Assembly (NCBI GenBank): GCA_902620425.1
Contig: CACNHX010000005.1
Location: 1-64,000, forward strand
Reading direction: 5' to 3'
Length of the DNA: 64,000 nt
From: an uncultured Alphaproteobacteria bacterium
Lineage (GTDB): Bacteria > Pseudomonadota > Alphaproteobacteria > HIMB59 > GCA-002718135
Below are positions 45,039 through 54,653 of this stretch, one piece after another. The position numbers and the translations under genes were made by a program. Each line of letters begins with the position of its first letter. Position 1 is the first letter of the stretch. The notes under the pieces are model-generated. The model was not told the origin of the DNA, made no database searches, and saw only the letters and a list, made by a program, of their open reading frames with translations.

Positions 45039-47160
45039 GTATAAAGAAATTCATAAAGAACTAGAAACGATTACTTCCTATCTAAGTAAAGAGGAAAAGG
45101 GTAAAGTAAAGAAGGCTCTAAAATTAAGTGAGGAAGCGCATAGTAATCAACTTAGAAATTCAGGAGACCCATTTATAACCCATCCATTAGAAGTTGCAAA
45201 AATTTTGACTTCAATTAGGTTAGATGCAGACTCCATAGTTGCTGGCTTACTTCACGACACCTTGGAGGATACAAATTTAGATATAGATAAAATAAATAAA
45301 AACTTCGGTACTGAAATAGTAGAACTTGTTAAGGGACTTACAAAAATTAATAAATATTCATTGAGGGTAAAAAATCAAAAATTTGGAGAAAATTATAAAA
45401 AATTAATATTAGCTACAACAAAAGATCTTAGAGTTATTTTAGTAAAATTAGCTGACAGGCTACATAATATGAGAACAATTCAATTTATTAAGGATGGAAA
45501 TAAAAAAACTAAAATAGCTTTAGAAACATTAGAAGTTTTTGCCCCTTTAGCACAAAGGTTAGGAATGAAAGAATGGCAAGATGAGTTAGAAGACATTTCT
45601 TTTGAAGTAATTAATCCTGACGCTAAGAAAACAATTATCGAAAGGTTAGAATATTTAAAATCAAAAGATGATAATATTGTTGATGAAATAAGATATGAAT
45701 TAAAAAATATTTTTTTTCAAGAAGATATTTTTTGTAAGGTAGAAGGTAGAATTAAGTCCCCTTATTCAATATGGAATAAAATTAAAAACAAAAATATTTC
45801 TTTTGAGCAACTATCAGATATTATGGCTTTTAGAGTTGTAACTAACTCAACAAGAGAGTGTTATAGATGCTTAGGTATTATTCATAGACAATATCCCTAT
45901 ATTCAAGGAAGGTTTAAAGATTTTATCTCTGCTCCAAAATCAAATGGATATAGAGCCTTACATACATCTGTGATGGGGCCAAAAAACAAAAAAATTGAAA
46001 TTCAATTTCGTTCAAATATAATGGATCAGATTGCTGATTTTGGCGTTGCTTCGCATTGGAAATATAAAGATCCAAAAAAAATAAAAGAAAAAGATGCAAG
46101 AGAATATAAATGGATCTATGATTTAATAGACTCAATGAATTCTTCGGTTACACAAGATGAATTAATTCAAAATTCAAAATTAAAAGTATTTCAGAATGAT
46201 ATTTTTGTCTTTACTCCAAAAGGAGATCTTATAGAATTACCCAAAAATGCTACACCTGTAGATTTCGCTTATGCTATACATAGTCAAGTTGGTGATAAAT
46301 GTGTGGCTGCTAAAATTAACGATAAGTTACAGCCATTAAAAACAATTTTAAAAAATGGTGATCAAATTGAAATTATTACATCAGAATTATCGCAGCCATC
46401 TCCCTTATGGCAGAGATTTACAGTAACAACAAAGGTTAAATCACAATTGAGAAGATTTTTTAGATTTAAAAAAAAAGAAGAACACATAATTTTTGGAAGA
46501 GAAATACTAATCAATTATTTTCAAAAAGAAAATTATGAATTTAACAAAAATATTGAACAAAAAATACTTAATGATTTTAATTATAAATCAATAGATGATG
46601 TATATGCATCAATAGGATCAGGTGAAATTACAGCACTTTCTGTAATTAAAAAAATTTACCCTGAATATAATTATATTCCAGTTTCTAAGTTTAATGAAAA
46701 CAATCAAAATCCTATAAAATTAAAAGGTTTGACTGCTGGAATGTCTTATCATCTAGCTGGTTGTTGCTCTCCTTTAAAAGGAGATAGTATAGTGGGTATA
46801 GTAACTGCAGGAATAGGTGTTGCAGTTCATACTCTTGATTGTGATACACTTTCTTCATATCAAGACGCTCCTGATAGATGGTTAAACATCTCTTGGGACA
46901 ATCAAAATAATTTAGAAACTATATCTAATGCAAGAATTGTAGTTGTGTTATTTAATAAACCTGGAAGTCTTGGAAAAGTTACAACAGTAATTGCAAAAAA
47001 TAATGGAAATATTTCAAATATACTTTTTTCAGTTAGGAAGCATGATTTTTTTGAAATTATAATAGATATTGAAGTTAGAGATGCAAATCATTTGCAAAAT
47101 ATTATTGCTGCATTAAGAATGGAAAAAGAAGTATCATCTTTAGAGAGATTAAAAGGTTAA
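45037..47160 (+). CDS. rsh: (p)ppGpp synthetase/hydrolase, RSH family
   Basis: Bifunctional long RelA/SpoT homologue that makes and degrades the stringent alarmone. The 707-residue protein has an N-terminal HD hydrolase with GLLHDTLEDT (about residues 70-79). The synthetase domain has GRIKSPYSIWNKIKNK, then SNGYRALHTSVMGP and MDQIADFGVASHW. The TGS domain starts at about 390 (DIFVFTPKGDLIELP) and a C-terminal ACT domain begins at about 635. Both enzyme sites look intact, as expected when one protein does both jobs. Usual alphaproteobacterial position after rpoZ. Confidence 0.97.
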   Translation: MYKEIHKELETITSYLSKEEKGKVKKALKLSEEAHSNQLRNSGDPFITHPLEVAKILTSIRLDADSIVAGLLHDTLEDTNLDIDKINKNFGTEIVELVKGLTKINKYSLRVKNQKFGENYKKLILATTKDLRVILVKLADRLHNMRTIQFIKDGNKKTKIALETLEVFAPLAQRLGMKEWQDELEDISFEVINPDAKKTIIERLEYLKSKDDNIVDEIRYELKNIFFQEDIFCKVEGRIKSPYSIWNKIKNKNISFEQLSDIMAFRVVTNSTRECYRCLGIIHRQYPYIQGRFKDFISAPKSNGYRALHTSVMGPKNKKIEIQFRSNIMDQIADFGVASHWKYKDPKKIKEKDAREYKWIYDLIDSMNSSVTQDELIQNSKLKVFQNDIFVFTPKGDLIELPKNATPVDFAYAIHSQVGDKCVAAKINDKLQPLKTILKNGDQIEIITSELSQPSPLWQRFTVTTKVKSQLRRFFRFKKKEEHIIFGREILINYFQKENYEFNKNIEQKILNDFNYKSIDDVYASIGSGEITALSVIKKIYPEYNYIPVSKFNENNQNPIKLKGLTAGMSYHLAGCCSPLKGDSIVGIVTAGIGVAVHTLDCDTLSSYQDAPDRWLNISWDNQNNLETISNARIVVVLFNKPGSLGKVTTVIAKNNGNISNILFSVRKHDFFEIIIDIEVRDANHLQNIIAALRMEKEVSSLERLKG

Positions 47161-47162
47161 AT

Positions 47163-47549
47163 ATGATTTATGGCAATGGAATTGATATTATTGATATTAA
47201 TAGAATAAGTAGAGTAATAAATAAATATGGTAATAGATTTAAAAAAAGGTGTTTTAGTATTACTGAGATAGAAAGATCAGAAAAAAGATTAAATTCAGTA
47301 GAATCTTTTGCAAAAAGATACGCTGCTAAAGAGGCATGCGCTAAAGCACTAGGCACAGGTTTAGCTAGGGGGGTATTTTGGAAAGACATTGAAGTTGAAA
47401 ATAATCAATTTGGTAAACCATTTATAAAACTTCATGGTAAAGCAAAAAAAATTTTTAAAAATATGAATAAAAATTCTAATACACAAATTGAAGTATCGCT
47501 TTCTGATGAAAAAAAATATGCAATAGCTAATGTGACAATTTATGATTAA
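47163..47549 (+). CDS. acpS: Holo-[acyl-carrier-protein] synthase
   Basis: Attaches 4'-phosphopantetheine to acyl carrier protein. The 128-residue protein has GNGIDIIDINRI near the N-terminus with the metal-binding Asp, and FAKRYAAKEACAKALGTG (about residues 50-67) with the catalytic Lys-Glu pair. It starts 2 bp after rsh and overlaps lepB by 8 bp. pdxJ, often placed between rsh and acpS in larger relatives, is not here. Confidence 0.95.
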   Translation: MIYGNGIDIIDINRISRVINKYGNRFKKRCFSITEIERSEKRLNSVESFAKRYAAKEACAKALGTGLARGVFWKDIEVENNQFGKPFIKLHGKAKKIFKNMNKNSNTQIEVSLSDEKKYAIANVTIYD

Positions 47550-48276
47550 ATCAAAAAAAAATAGTTTTTTTGGTAATTTCAAATCAATACTTATAGCAAT
47601 CTTTATAGCTTTACTAATTAGATCATTTATTTTTGAGCCTTTCAATATACCTTCAGGATCAATGAAACCAAATCTCCTTGTAGGAGATTTTATTTTTGTT
47701 TCAAAATATTCATATGGTTTTTCTAAACATTCCCTTCCATTTTCAATACCTTTAATACCTGGAAAAATATTCTCTAATATACCTGAAAGAGGTGATGTAG
47801 TAGTTTTTAAAACTCCTGAAAATAATAGAACTGATTATATTAAAAGAGTAATTGGTCTACCTGGTGATAAAATAGAAATTAAAAATGGTATTATTTTCAT
47901 TAACGGATCAGAAATCTTAAGAAAAAAATTAAATGATTTTATAGATACAGATAACAAAACGAGCAATAAAAGAGTTAGAATGTATAGTGAATATTTTTTT
48001 AATAAAGAGATCAATATTCTTGATATAACAGACAATGGTATAGCAGATAATACTCAGTTATTTAATGTTCCAAAAAATCATTTTTTTGTAATGGGTGATA
48101 ATAGAGATAATTCACAAGATAGTAGATTTATAAGTACAGTTGGTTTCATTCCTTATGAAAATTTAGTTGGTAAAGCGCAGTTCATTTTCTTTTCATTAGA
48201 AAATGCAAGATTTTTACAGATATGGAAATGGCCGAATTCAATTAGATATGAAAGAATTTTTCAAAAAATTCAATGA
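47542..48276 (+). CDS. lepB: Signal peptidase I
   Basis: Membrane serine protease that removes signal peptides from exported proteins. Of the 244 residues, a single membrane helix (about 9-28) is followed by the catalytic Ser in FNIPSGSMKPNLLVGD (about 34-49). The catalytic Lys is in RTDYIKRVIGLPGD (about 95-108), and box E is MGDNRDNSQDSR (about 184-195). It overlaps rnc by 4 bp (ATGA). Confidence 0.97.
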   Translation: MIKSKKNSFFGNFKSILIAIFIALLIRSFIFEPFNIPSGSMKPNLLVGDFIFVSKYSYGFSKHSLPFSIPLIPGKIFSNIPERGDVVVFKTPENNRTDYIKRVIGLPGDKIEIKNGIIFINGSEILRKKLNDFIDTDNKTSNKRVRMYSEYFFNKEINILDITDNGIADNTQLFNVPKNHFFVMGDNRDNSQDSRFISTVGFIPYENLVGKAQFIFFSLENARFLQIWKWPNSIRYERIFQKIQ

Positions 48277-48980
48277 TAGATAGTAAAAAGCTCAAACTAT
48301 TTGAAAAAAAGATAAATTATAAATTTAAAAATAATAAATTGTTAATTCAATCACTAACACATCCAAGTTTTTATTTAGAAAATGAAAAAAAAATTAACAT
48401 AAATGAATTTGAAAGATTTGAATTTTTAGGTGATCGAGTACTGGGATTAATTATAGCAAATTTATTATTTTCAAAATATAAAATGTTTAATGAGGGTGAT
48501 TTATCTAAAAAATATTCTTATTTAGTTCAAAAAAAATTTTTATTTAAAATTTCACAAGAATTAAAAATAGAAGATGTGCTTCAATACAATTTTAAGAAAA
48601 AAAATAATAAAATGTTAAACTCAATTTTTTCAGACTCAGTTGAATCATTGATTGGAGCAATATTTATAGATGGGGGATATAATTCTTCGTTTAATTTTAT
48701 AAGTAAATTTTGGACAAAACATCTAGATATTGAAGTTTCTAAAACTTTAGATCCAAAAACATTATTACAAGAAAAATCGCAACAACTTTATAAAAAACTT
48801 CCAGAATATAAATTAGTAAAAAAAGAAGGACCGCCTCATTCACCAACATTCACTGTTTCAGTTAAATTGGTAAATTTAAATAAGATTAATTCAAAAGGCT
48901 CATCAATACGAGACGCGGAGAGAAATGCTGCAGAAATTGCATTAAAAAAAATTAATGAAAAGAAAAATATTAAAAATTAG
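48273..48980 (+). CDS. rnc: Ribonuclease III
   Basis: Double-strand-specific endonuclease for rRNA precursor and regulatory RNA processing. Of 235 residues, the catalytic domain includes FERFEFLGDRVLGLIIANLL (about 45-64) and the second acidic motif FSDSVESLIGAIFIDGG (about 111-127). The C-terminal double-stranded-RNA-binding domain begins near 160, with PKTLLQEKSQQLYKKLPEYK, and ends in RDAERNAAEIALKKI. It overlaps era by 26 bp, a strong sign of coupled translation. Confidence 0.97.
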   Translation: MIDSKKLKLFEKKINYKFKNNKLLIQSLTHPSFYLENEKKININEFERFEFLGDRVLGLIIANLLFSKYKMFNEGDLSKKYSYLVQKKFLFKISQELKIEDVLQYNFKKKNNKMLNSIFSDSVESLIGAIFIDGGYNSSFNFISKFWTKHLDIEVSKTLDPKTLLQEKSQQLYKKLPEYKLVKKEGPPHSPTFTVSVKLVNLNKINSKGSSIRDAERNAAEIALKKINEKKNIKN

Positions 48981-49812
48981 TCTTGTCGGTAAGACTAATG
49001 CAGGTAAATCCACTCTTCTAAATAATCTTGTCGGAGAAAAAATTTCAATAACAAACAAAAAAATCAATACTACTGAAGACTTTGTAATTGGTATTATTAA
49101 TATTAAAAATACTCAACTTGTTCTATATGATACACCTGGTATTAACTTTCTTAGATATAATAAATCTCAAAAAACTAAATTAAAGAAAAATTTATGGGAA
49201 GCCTTAAATCAATCAGATATTATTTTGTATTTAATTGATTCTAAAAAAATTGAATTAAATGATTTAAAAAATGACTTTCCTAAACTTTATGAATTAAAAA
49301 AAAATATTTCAATTATTTTTAATAAAACCGATTTGATTAAAGCAGAAAATTTACTTAAGCATATAAAATTAATTACAAAAAAATATAAAATTGAAAAATT
49401 TTTTAATATATCAGCTAAAAAAAAATTAGGTTTTGAAAATTTAATTGATTATCTTTTTCAACAATCAAAACATGGGAAATGGCTATATAAAGATGATGAA
49501 ATCACAGACAAAGATGATATTTTTATCGCCAATGAATGCACAAGAAATGAGATACTATCATTAATTCATAAAGAAATTCCATATAATATAGAAGTAACTA
49601 ATAAAACTTTTAAATATTTGAAAAATGGACAGCTAAAAATAAAGCAAGATATTATTATTAAAAATGACAGATACAAAAAAATTTTATTGGGTAGAAAAGG
49701 ATCTAAAATAAAAGATATCAGAGTAAAAAGTCAAAAAGAAATTTCTAATATTTTAAAAGTAAAAACCCATCTTTATATTAATATTATTTCATCAGATGCA
49801 AAAAAAATTTAA
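48955..49812 (+). CDS. era: GTPase Era
   Basis: Ribosome-assembly GTPase that binds 16S rRNA. The 285 residues comprise a GTPase domain and a KH domain. The GTPase motifs are G1 GKTNAGKST (about residues 12-20), DTPG (about 60-63) and NKTD (about 123-126). The KH domain contains IIKNDRYKKILLGRKGSKIK. Order rnc-era-recO is widely conserved. It overlaps recO by 17 bp. Confidence 0.96.
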   Translation: MKRKILKISLVGKTNAGKSTLLNNLVGEKISITNKKINTTEDFVIGIINIKNTQLVLYDTPGINFLRYNKSQKTKLKKNLWEALNQSDIILYLIDSKKIELNDLKNDFPKLYELKKNISIIFNKTDLIKAENLLKHIKLITKKYKIEKFFNISAKKKLGFENLIDYLFQQSKHGKWLYKDDEITDKDDIFIANECTRNEILSLIHKEIPYNIEVTNKTFKYLKNGQLKIKQDIIIKNDRYKKILLGRKGSKIKDIRVKSQKEISNILKVKTHLYINIISSDAKKI

Positions 49813-50512
49813 CGGTATACTTATACATTCAAAAGTTTTTAAAGATAATGATCTATTAATTAAATTTTTATCAGACACGGATGAGGTACTCTCAGGAATT
49901 GTTTACGGGGGACTTTCAAAGAATAAGAAAAATATAATGCAACTTGGTTTTTTTTTAAATTTAGATGTGACATACATTGAGACCCGTCCACCATCAATAA
50001 AAGCTGAATTATCAAAACCTTATTTATCAAGTGTTATTAATGATAAATATAAACTAAGCTGCCTACTTTCTGTTGTGTCTTTAATTAATGCCTCAGTAAT
50101 TGAAGGTCAGAAAATAAACCAAATATATAAAATTTCTAAAGAGTTTTTAGAAATTATGATTGATAAAAAAAAATGGTTAAATTTTTATTGTATCTACTTA
50201 TTTGATTTACTTAAATATATTGGATATGAATTAGATTATATTAACAATAATAGATTTAAATATTTTGATACAGATACTTTAGAATTTAAAGAAAATTACT
50301 CTAATTATACTATTGATTTTCCTCATCATCTTTTTGTGAATAATTCAAATGTTAAATTCGATTATAATTCTTTAAATAATTTTTTTAAAATTTTTGAAAT
50401 AATTTTTATTAAAAATCATTTATCTAATTTAAATCATAAATTGCCAAATCAGTATATTTTATTTAAGAAAAATATAATCAGTTTTTTAGAAAAAAATGAA
50501 CAAAATAATTGA
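49796..50512 (+). CDS. recO: DNA repair protein RecO
   Basis: Recombination mediator that loads RecA in the RecFOR pathway. The 238-residue protein is divergent but shows the RecO N-terminal OB-fold start FNGILIHSKVFKDNDLLIKF (about residues 5-24) and the GIVYGGLSKNKKN segment. A helical C-terminal domain follows. It lacks a visible zinc finger, as in many alphaproteobacteria. Position between era and parC backs the call. Confidence 0.88.
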   Translation: MQKKFNGILIHSKVFKDNDLLIKFLSDTDEVLSGIVYGGLSKNKKNIMQLGFFLNLDVTYIETRPPSIKAELSKPYLSSVINDKYKLSCLLSVVSLINASVIEGQKINQIYKISKEFLEIMIDKKKWLNFYCIYLFDLLKYIGYELDYINNNRFKYFDTDTLEFKENYSNYTIDFPHHLFVNNSNVKFDYNSLNNFFKIFEIIFIKNHLSNLNHKLPNQYILFKKNIISFLEKNEQNN

Positions 50513-52691
50513 ATCCAATTTAGATAAAATTCTTAGTGAAAAATATCTTTCTTATGCAATTTCAACTATCGTTTCGAGATCTTTACCTGATGTGAGGGAT
50601 GGATTAAAACCTGTTCACCGCAGAATAATTTATTCAATGTATCAGCTAAAACTTTTCAAAAGCTCAAGTTATAAAAAATGTGCTAGAATTGTTGGTGATG
50701 TAATGGGTAAATTTCATCCTCATGGAGATCAAGCTATTTATGATAGTTTGGTAAGGATGGCTCAGGATTTTTCTACAAGAATTACATTAGTAGATGGCCA
50801 GGGTAATTTTGGAAATATAGATGGTGATAATCCTGCAGCAATGCGGTACACCGAAGCAAGATTACAAGATTATACAAATTATTTTTTTGATGGTATCGAA
50901 GAAAACTCAGTAGATTTTAAAGATAATTACGATGGTCAAAATTTAGAACCAGTGGTTCTACCATCTCAACTTCCTAATATTTTAATTAATGGAGCGATGG
51001 GTATAGCTGTGGGTATGGCCACAAATATTCCTCCTCATAATATTGTTGAATTAATTGATGCATTAAAATTAATATTAAAAAAAGATAAAGCTTCACTAAC
51101 TGAAATTTTAAAAATTATTAATGGACCAGATCTTCCTACTGGTGGTCAAATAATTTTAGATAGTAATGAAAAAAAGCAAATTTATAAGAATGGCAAGGGC
51201 TCATTTAATATTAACGCTAAATATCAAATAGAAGAATTAAAAAATGGTTTGTATCAAATCATTATTACTGAAATTCCATATCAAGTTAATAAAGTTAAGA
51301 TAATCGAACAACTTGCTAATAATATAAATAATAAAAAATTACCTCTGGATGATGTAGTTGATGAGTCAGATGAAAATATTAGAATTGTATTAAAACCAAA
51401 GACCAGAAATATTGATGCTGAAAAATTAATAAGTTTATGTTTTAAATTAACTGACTTATCAATTAAGTACTCTTGTAATTTTAATGTTTTAATTGATGGT
51501 ATAGAGCCTAAACAAATTGGAATTATTGAAATACTTTCTAATTTTTTAGAACATCGAAAAGTTACAATTAAAAGAAAATCAAAATTTAATATAGAAAAAA
51601 TTAAAAAGAGACTAGAAATTCTTAAAGGTTATCAAATTGTCTTTAAAAATTTAAATTCTATAATAAAAATAATAAGAACAAAAGATAATCCCAAAAAAGA
51701 ATTAATTAAAAAATATAAATTATCTGATTTACAATGTGATTCAATTTTAAGTATGCGTTTAGGATCTCTTAGAAAGATTGATGAAAAAAATATTAAAGAT
51801 GAAATCCAAAAATTAAATGAAGAATTAAAATACCTTAACAAATTAATAAAAGATAAAAAAACATTAGATAAATTTATAGTAAGTGAATTAGATCTTATAA
51901 AAAGTGATTTAGATACAGATATAAAAGAAAGAAAATCTTTAATATCATCAGAACAAAATAATGATATTGATATTAGTATTGATGAATTTAAAGAAATTGA
52001 AAAATTCACTATTATCATTAATAAAGATTTTCAGCTCAAGAGAATTAAAGAGATAACTGATGAAAAGGAAATTGAAAAAATAAAAAAAGAAAATTTATTT
52101 TCAGTTAATTTAAATTCCAATCAAAAAATTCTTTTGTTTGTTTCTTCTGGTAAAGTTTACACGATAGATCCAAATATTTTACCAGGTGGAAATAGTAACC
52201 CTAAATCATTTATTTATTTTGTTGATAGCATGCCGAATGACAAAGTTACGGGATTGCTTTCATCAATAGATGAAGAGCTCTTAATTGTATCCAAAAATGG
52301 AAAAGGATTTATTAGTAACACTGAACCTCTAACAACCAACCAAAAGAAAGGTAAGCAATTATTTAATTTAAAAAATAATGATGTTGTAATTAAAGTTTTA
52401 AATCTCACTAAAAAACATATAGCTTGTGTCACAAAGTTGCAAAAAATGCTAATTTTTGAAATAGATGCTTTGCCAAAATTACAAAAGGGTGGAGGGGTTC
52501 AATTAATTAAAATCAAGAAAGATGATTTTTTATCGGATGTCACTCAATTAACCATTGAGGATGGTTTAGAATGGAGTACTGGGTCTAAAAATAGAAAATT
52601 GGATGATGTTGAGTTTTGGATTGGAAAGAGAGCTCAGGCTGGAAAAAAAGTTCCTAAGTTTTTCAATAAAAATCAGAAATTTGATGGTTAA
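50496..52691 (+). CDS. parC: DNA topoisomerase IV subunit A
   Basis: DNA-cleaving subunit of topoisomerase IV that unlinks daughter chromosomes. The 731 residues are ParC length rather than GyrA. The N-terminal part reads SRSLPDVRDGLKPVHRRIIY (about 26-45), and the catalytic Tyr is in AAMRYTEARL (about 108-117). The loop equivalent to the quinolone-resistance region reads GKFHPHGDQAIYDSLVRMAQ; Gln replaces the usual Ser and Asp the Glu. The C-terminal domain has beta-pinwheel blades with ILLFVSSGKVYTI and KKGKQLF. parE is not in the window. Confidence 0.96.
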   Translation: MNKIIESNLDKILSEKYLSYAISTIVSRSLPDVRDGLKPVHRRIIYSMYQLKLFKSSSYKKCARIVGDVMGKFHPHGDQAIYDSLVRMAQDFSTRITLVDGQGNFGNIDGDNPAAMRYTEARLQDYTNYFFDGIEENSVDFKDNYDGQNLEPVVLPSQLPNILINGAMGIAVGMATNIPPHNIVELIDALKLILKKDKASLTEILKIINGPDLPTGGQIILDSNEKKQIYKNGKGSFNINAKYQIEELKNGLYQIIITEIPYQVNKVKIIEQLANNINNKKLPLDDVVDESDENIRIVLKPKTRNIDAEKLISLCFKLTDLSIKYSCNFNVLIDGIEPKQIGIIEILSNFLEHRKVTIKRKSKFNIEKIKKRLEILKGYQIVFKNLNSIIKIIRTKDNPKKELIKKYKLSDLQCDSILSMRLGSLRKIDEKNIKDEIQKLNEELKYLNKLIKDKKTLDKFIVSELDLIKSDLDTDIKERKSLISSEQNNDIDISIDEFKEIEKFTIIINKDFQLKRIKEITDEKEIEKIKKENLFSVNLNSNQKILLFVSSGKVYTIDPNILPGGNSNPKSFIYFVDSMPNDKVTGLLSSIDEELLIVSKNGKGFISNTEPLTTNQKKGKQLFNLKNNDVVIKVLNLTKKHIACVTKLQKMLIFEIDALPKLQKGGGVQLIKIKKDDFLSDVTQLTIEDGLEWSTGSKNRKLDDVEFWIGKRAQAGKKVPKFFNKNQKFDG

Positions 52692-52742
52692 TTTTATTTA
52701 TTTAAATATATTTAAGTTTACTAATAGAATTTAATCATAAAT

Positions 52743-53246
52743 ATGAAAAATCTTTCTACCTTTTTAAATATTGTAAATAGATACGCAGGATACTTGTGTG
52801 CTTTTCTAGTTGTTCTAATGGTTGTTAATGTTTTTTTAGTAGTAATACTAAGATACTTATTCGGAATTAGTTTTATATGGATGCAAGAAACATATGTATG
52901 GATGCATGCTTATATTTTTATGGTTGGCGCCGGTTTTACTTATCTAAATGACGATCATGTCAGAATTGATATAATTTATAGAAACTCATCTAAATTATAT
53001 AAAGCAATAGTAGACTTAGTTGGCAACATTTTTTTATTATTACCTTTTTTATATATTATTTGGTCTTACAGCTTTCCCTTTGTATTAAAATCTTGGCAAA
53101 TGAATGAGGTATCTAGAGAAGCTGGAGGTTTAACAATGATCTATTTGCTGAAGTTAGCAATTTTGATTTTTGCTTTTCTTTTATTTATTCAAGTTGTTTC
53201 AAAAATTATAAATAATTTTTTAAATATTAATTCCAATGAGTCCTGA
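52743..53246 (+). CDS. dctQ: TRAP transporter small membrane subunit (DctQ type)
   Basis: Small permease of a tripartite ATP-independent periplasmic transporter. The 167 residues form four helices (about 12-35, 50-70, 90-110, 135-158). WMQETYVWMHAYIFMVGAG and DDHVRIDI are characteristic DctQ segments. Its stop overlaps the large subunit gene by 11 bp. It lies 51 bp after parC with no obvious strong promoter. Confidence 0.93.
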   Translation: MKNLSTFLNIVNRYAGYLCAFLVVLMVVNVFLVVILRYLFGISFIWMQETYVWMHAYIFMVGAGFTYLNDDHVRIDIIYRNSSKLYKAIVDLVGNIFLLLPFLYIIWSYSFPFVLKSWQMNEVSREAGGLTMIYLLKLAILIFAFLLFIQVVSKIINNFLNINSNES

Positions 53247-54609
53247 AATTTTAGCAATAGTAATGTTTTTAACAACATTGTTGTTTTTGTTATTTGGTTT
53301 TCCAGTTGCTTTTACTTTAGCAGGTTCATCTTTAATTTTTGCCTTTTTAGGAGATTTACTCGGAGTTTTTAATTTTAAAATGCTGCTTTTCTTTCCTCAA
53401 AGAATCTATGGAGTAATGATTAATGAAGCTCTAGTTGCGGTACCTTTGTTTATCTTTATGGGAGTCATGCTAGAAAAAACTAAAATTGCTGCTAAACTTT
53501 TAGAATCAATTGGAGATTTGTTTGGTTCAGTAAGAGGTGGATTAGGAATTGGAGTAGTATTAGTAGGAATGTTATTAGCTGCCTCAACAGGTATAGTAGG
53601 GGCAACAGTAGTAACAATGGGTATGCTAGCATTACCAACGATGCTCAAAGCAGGTTATGATGAAAAGATAGCTACTGGAACAATTTGTGCTTCTGGAACA
53701 CTTGGGCAAATTATTCCACCATCAATTGTTTTGATACTACTTGCTGAAATGTTGCAAGGTGCTAACGAAGAGGCCGGTCTTTTGAGAGGAGATTTGGCAC
53801 CATTGCCTGTTACAGCAATTGATTTATTTGCGGGCGCACTATTACCTGGGTTAATGCTTGTTGGTTTTTTTATTATTTACCTTTTGTTCATTGCAAGAAT
53901 CAGACCTCAAGATTTGCCTCTTAAGAAAATTGACAAACCAAGATTGGAAATTTGGAAAACTGCTTTTTTTGAAGTTCTTCCACCTATATTTCTAATTTTA
54001 GCAGTACTTGGTTCAATTTTTTTAGGTATTGCCACACCTACTGAATCAGCTTCAGTTGGGGCAGTTGGAGCTGCAATACTTGCCTTATTAAGAAGAGATT
54101 TAAATTTAAAGAATATATCTGACGCAGCAATTACAACTGTAAAAATGAGTTCGTTTGTATTTATTATTTTAATTGGTGCTTCAATGTTCTCTCTTGTTTT
54201 TAGGGGTTTCCAAGGCGATGAAATGATAAGTAATTTTTTAACAAATATACCTGGCGGTGAATATGGAGCTCTTATTATTGTCATGCTAACAATTTTTATC
54301 TTAGGTTTTTTTTTAGATTATATTGAAATAATATTTGTAATAATTCCTCTTGTTGGACCAGGTCTAATTGCAAATGGCGCAGATCCATTATGGCTTGGAA
54401 TTTTAATATCTCTTAACTTGCAAACTAGTTTTTTAACTCCACCATTTGGATTTTCATTATTTTTTCTGAGAGGAGTGGCTCCAGAAAATGTAAAAACATC
54501 AAATATTTATAGTGGTGTAATTCCTTTTATTTTTATACAAATTTTTGCAATTATTTTGGTTTTTGCTTTTCCTGAAATTGCAACTTGGTTACCTAGACTT
54601 ATAAATTAA
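53236..54609 (+). CDS. dctM: TRAP transporter large membrane subunit (DctM type)
   Basis: Sodium-driven permease of the TRAP system, 457 residues with about 12 helices. Typical DctM segments: VAVPLFIFMGVMLEKTKIA (about 68-86), AASTGIVGATVVTMGMLALP (about 115-134) and GTICASGTLGQIIPPSI (about 148-164). TPTESASVGA lies in the second half, and LNLQTSFLTPPFGFSLFFLR is near the end. The sequence belongs to the mannitol/chloroaromatic/2-oxoacid-like DctM group rather than the C4-dicarboxylate type (judgement from memory). A hairpin terminator directly follows. Confidence 0.95.
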   Translation: MSPEILAIVMFLTTLLFLLFGFPVAFTLAGSSLIFAFLGDLLGVFNFKMLLFFPQRIYGVMINEALVAVPLFIFMGVMLEKTKIAAKLLESIGDLFGSVRGGLGIGVVLVGMLLAASTGIVGATVVTMGMLALPTMLKAGYDEKIATGTICASGTLGQIIPPSIVLILLAEMLQGANEEAGLLRGDLAPLPVTAIDLFAGALLPGLMLVGFFIIYLLFIARIRPQDLPLKKIDKPRLEIWKTAFFEVLPPIFLILAVLGSIFLGIATPTESASVGAVGAAILALLRRDLNLKNISDAAITTVKMSSFVFIILIGASMFSLVFRGFQGDEMISNFLTNIPGGEYGALIIVMLTIFILGFFLDYIEIIFVIIPLVGPGLIANGADPLWLGILISLNLQTSFLTPPFGFSLFFLRGVAPENVKTSNIYSGVIPFIFIQIFAIILVFAFPEIATWLPRLIN

Positions 54610-54610
54610 A

Positions 54611-54636
54611 AAAGAGGTCTTAAGTAAGACCTCTTT
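54611..54636. terminator. Bidirectional intrinsic terminator between dctM and dctP
   Basis: AAAGAGGTCTTA and TAAGACCTCTTT form a perfect 12-bp stem around a 2-base AG centre. The A tract on one side and T tract on the other make it work for both converging genes. It is the clearest terminator in the window. Confidence 0.88.
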
Positions 54637-54653
54637 ATAATATAATTTACGAT

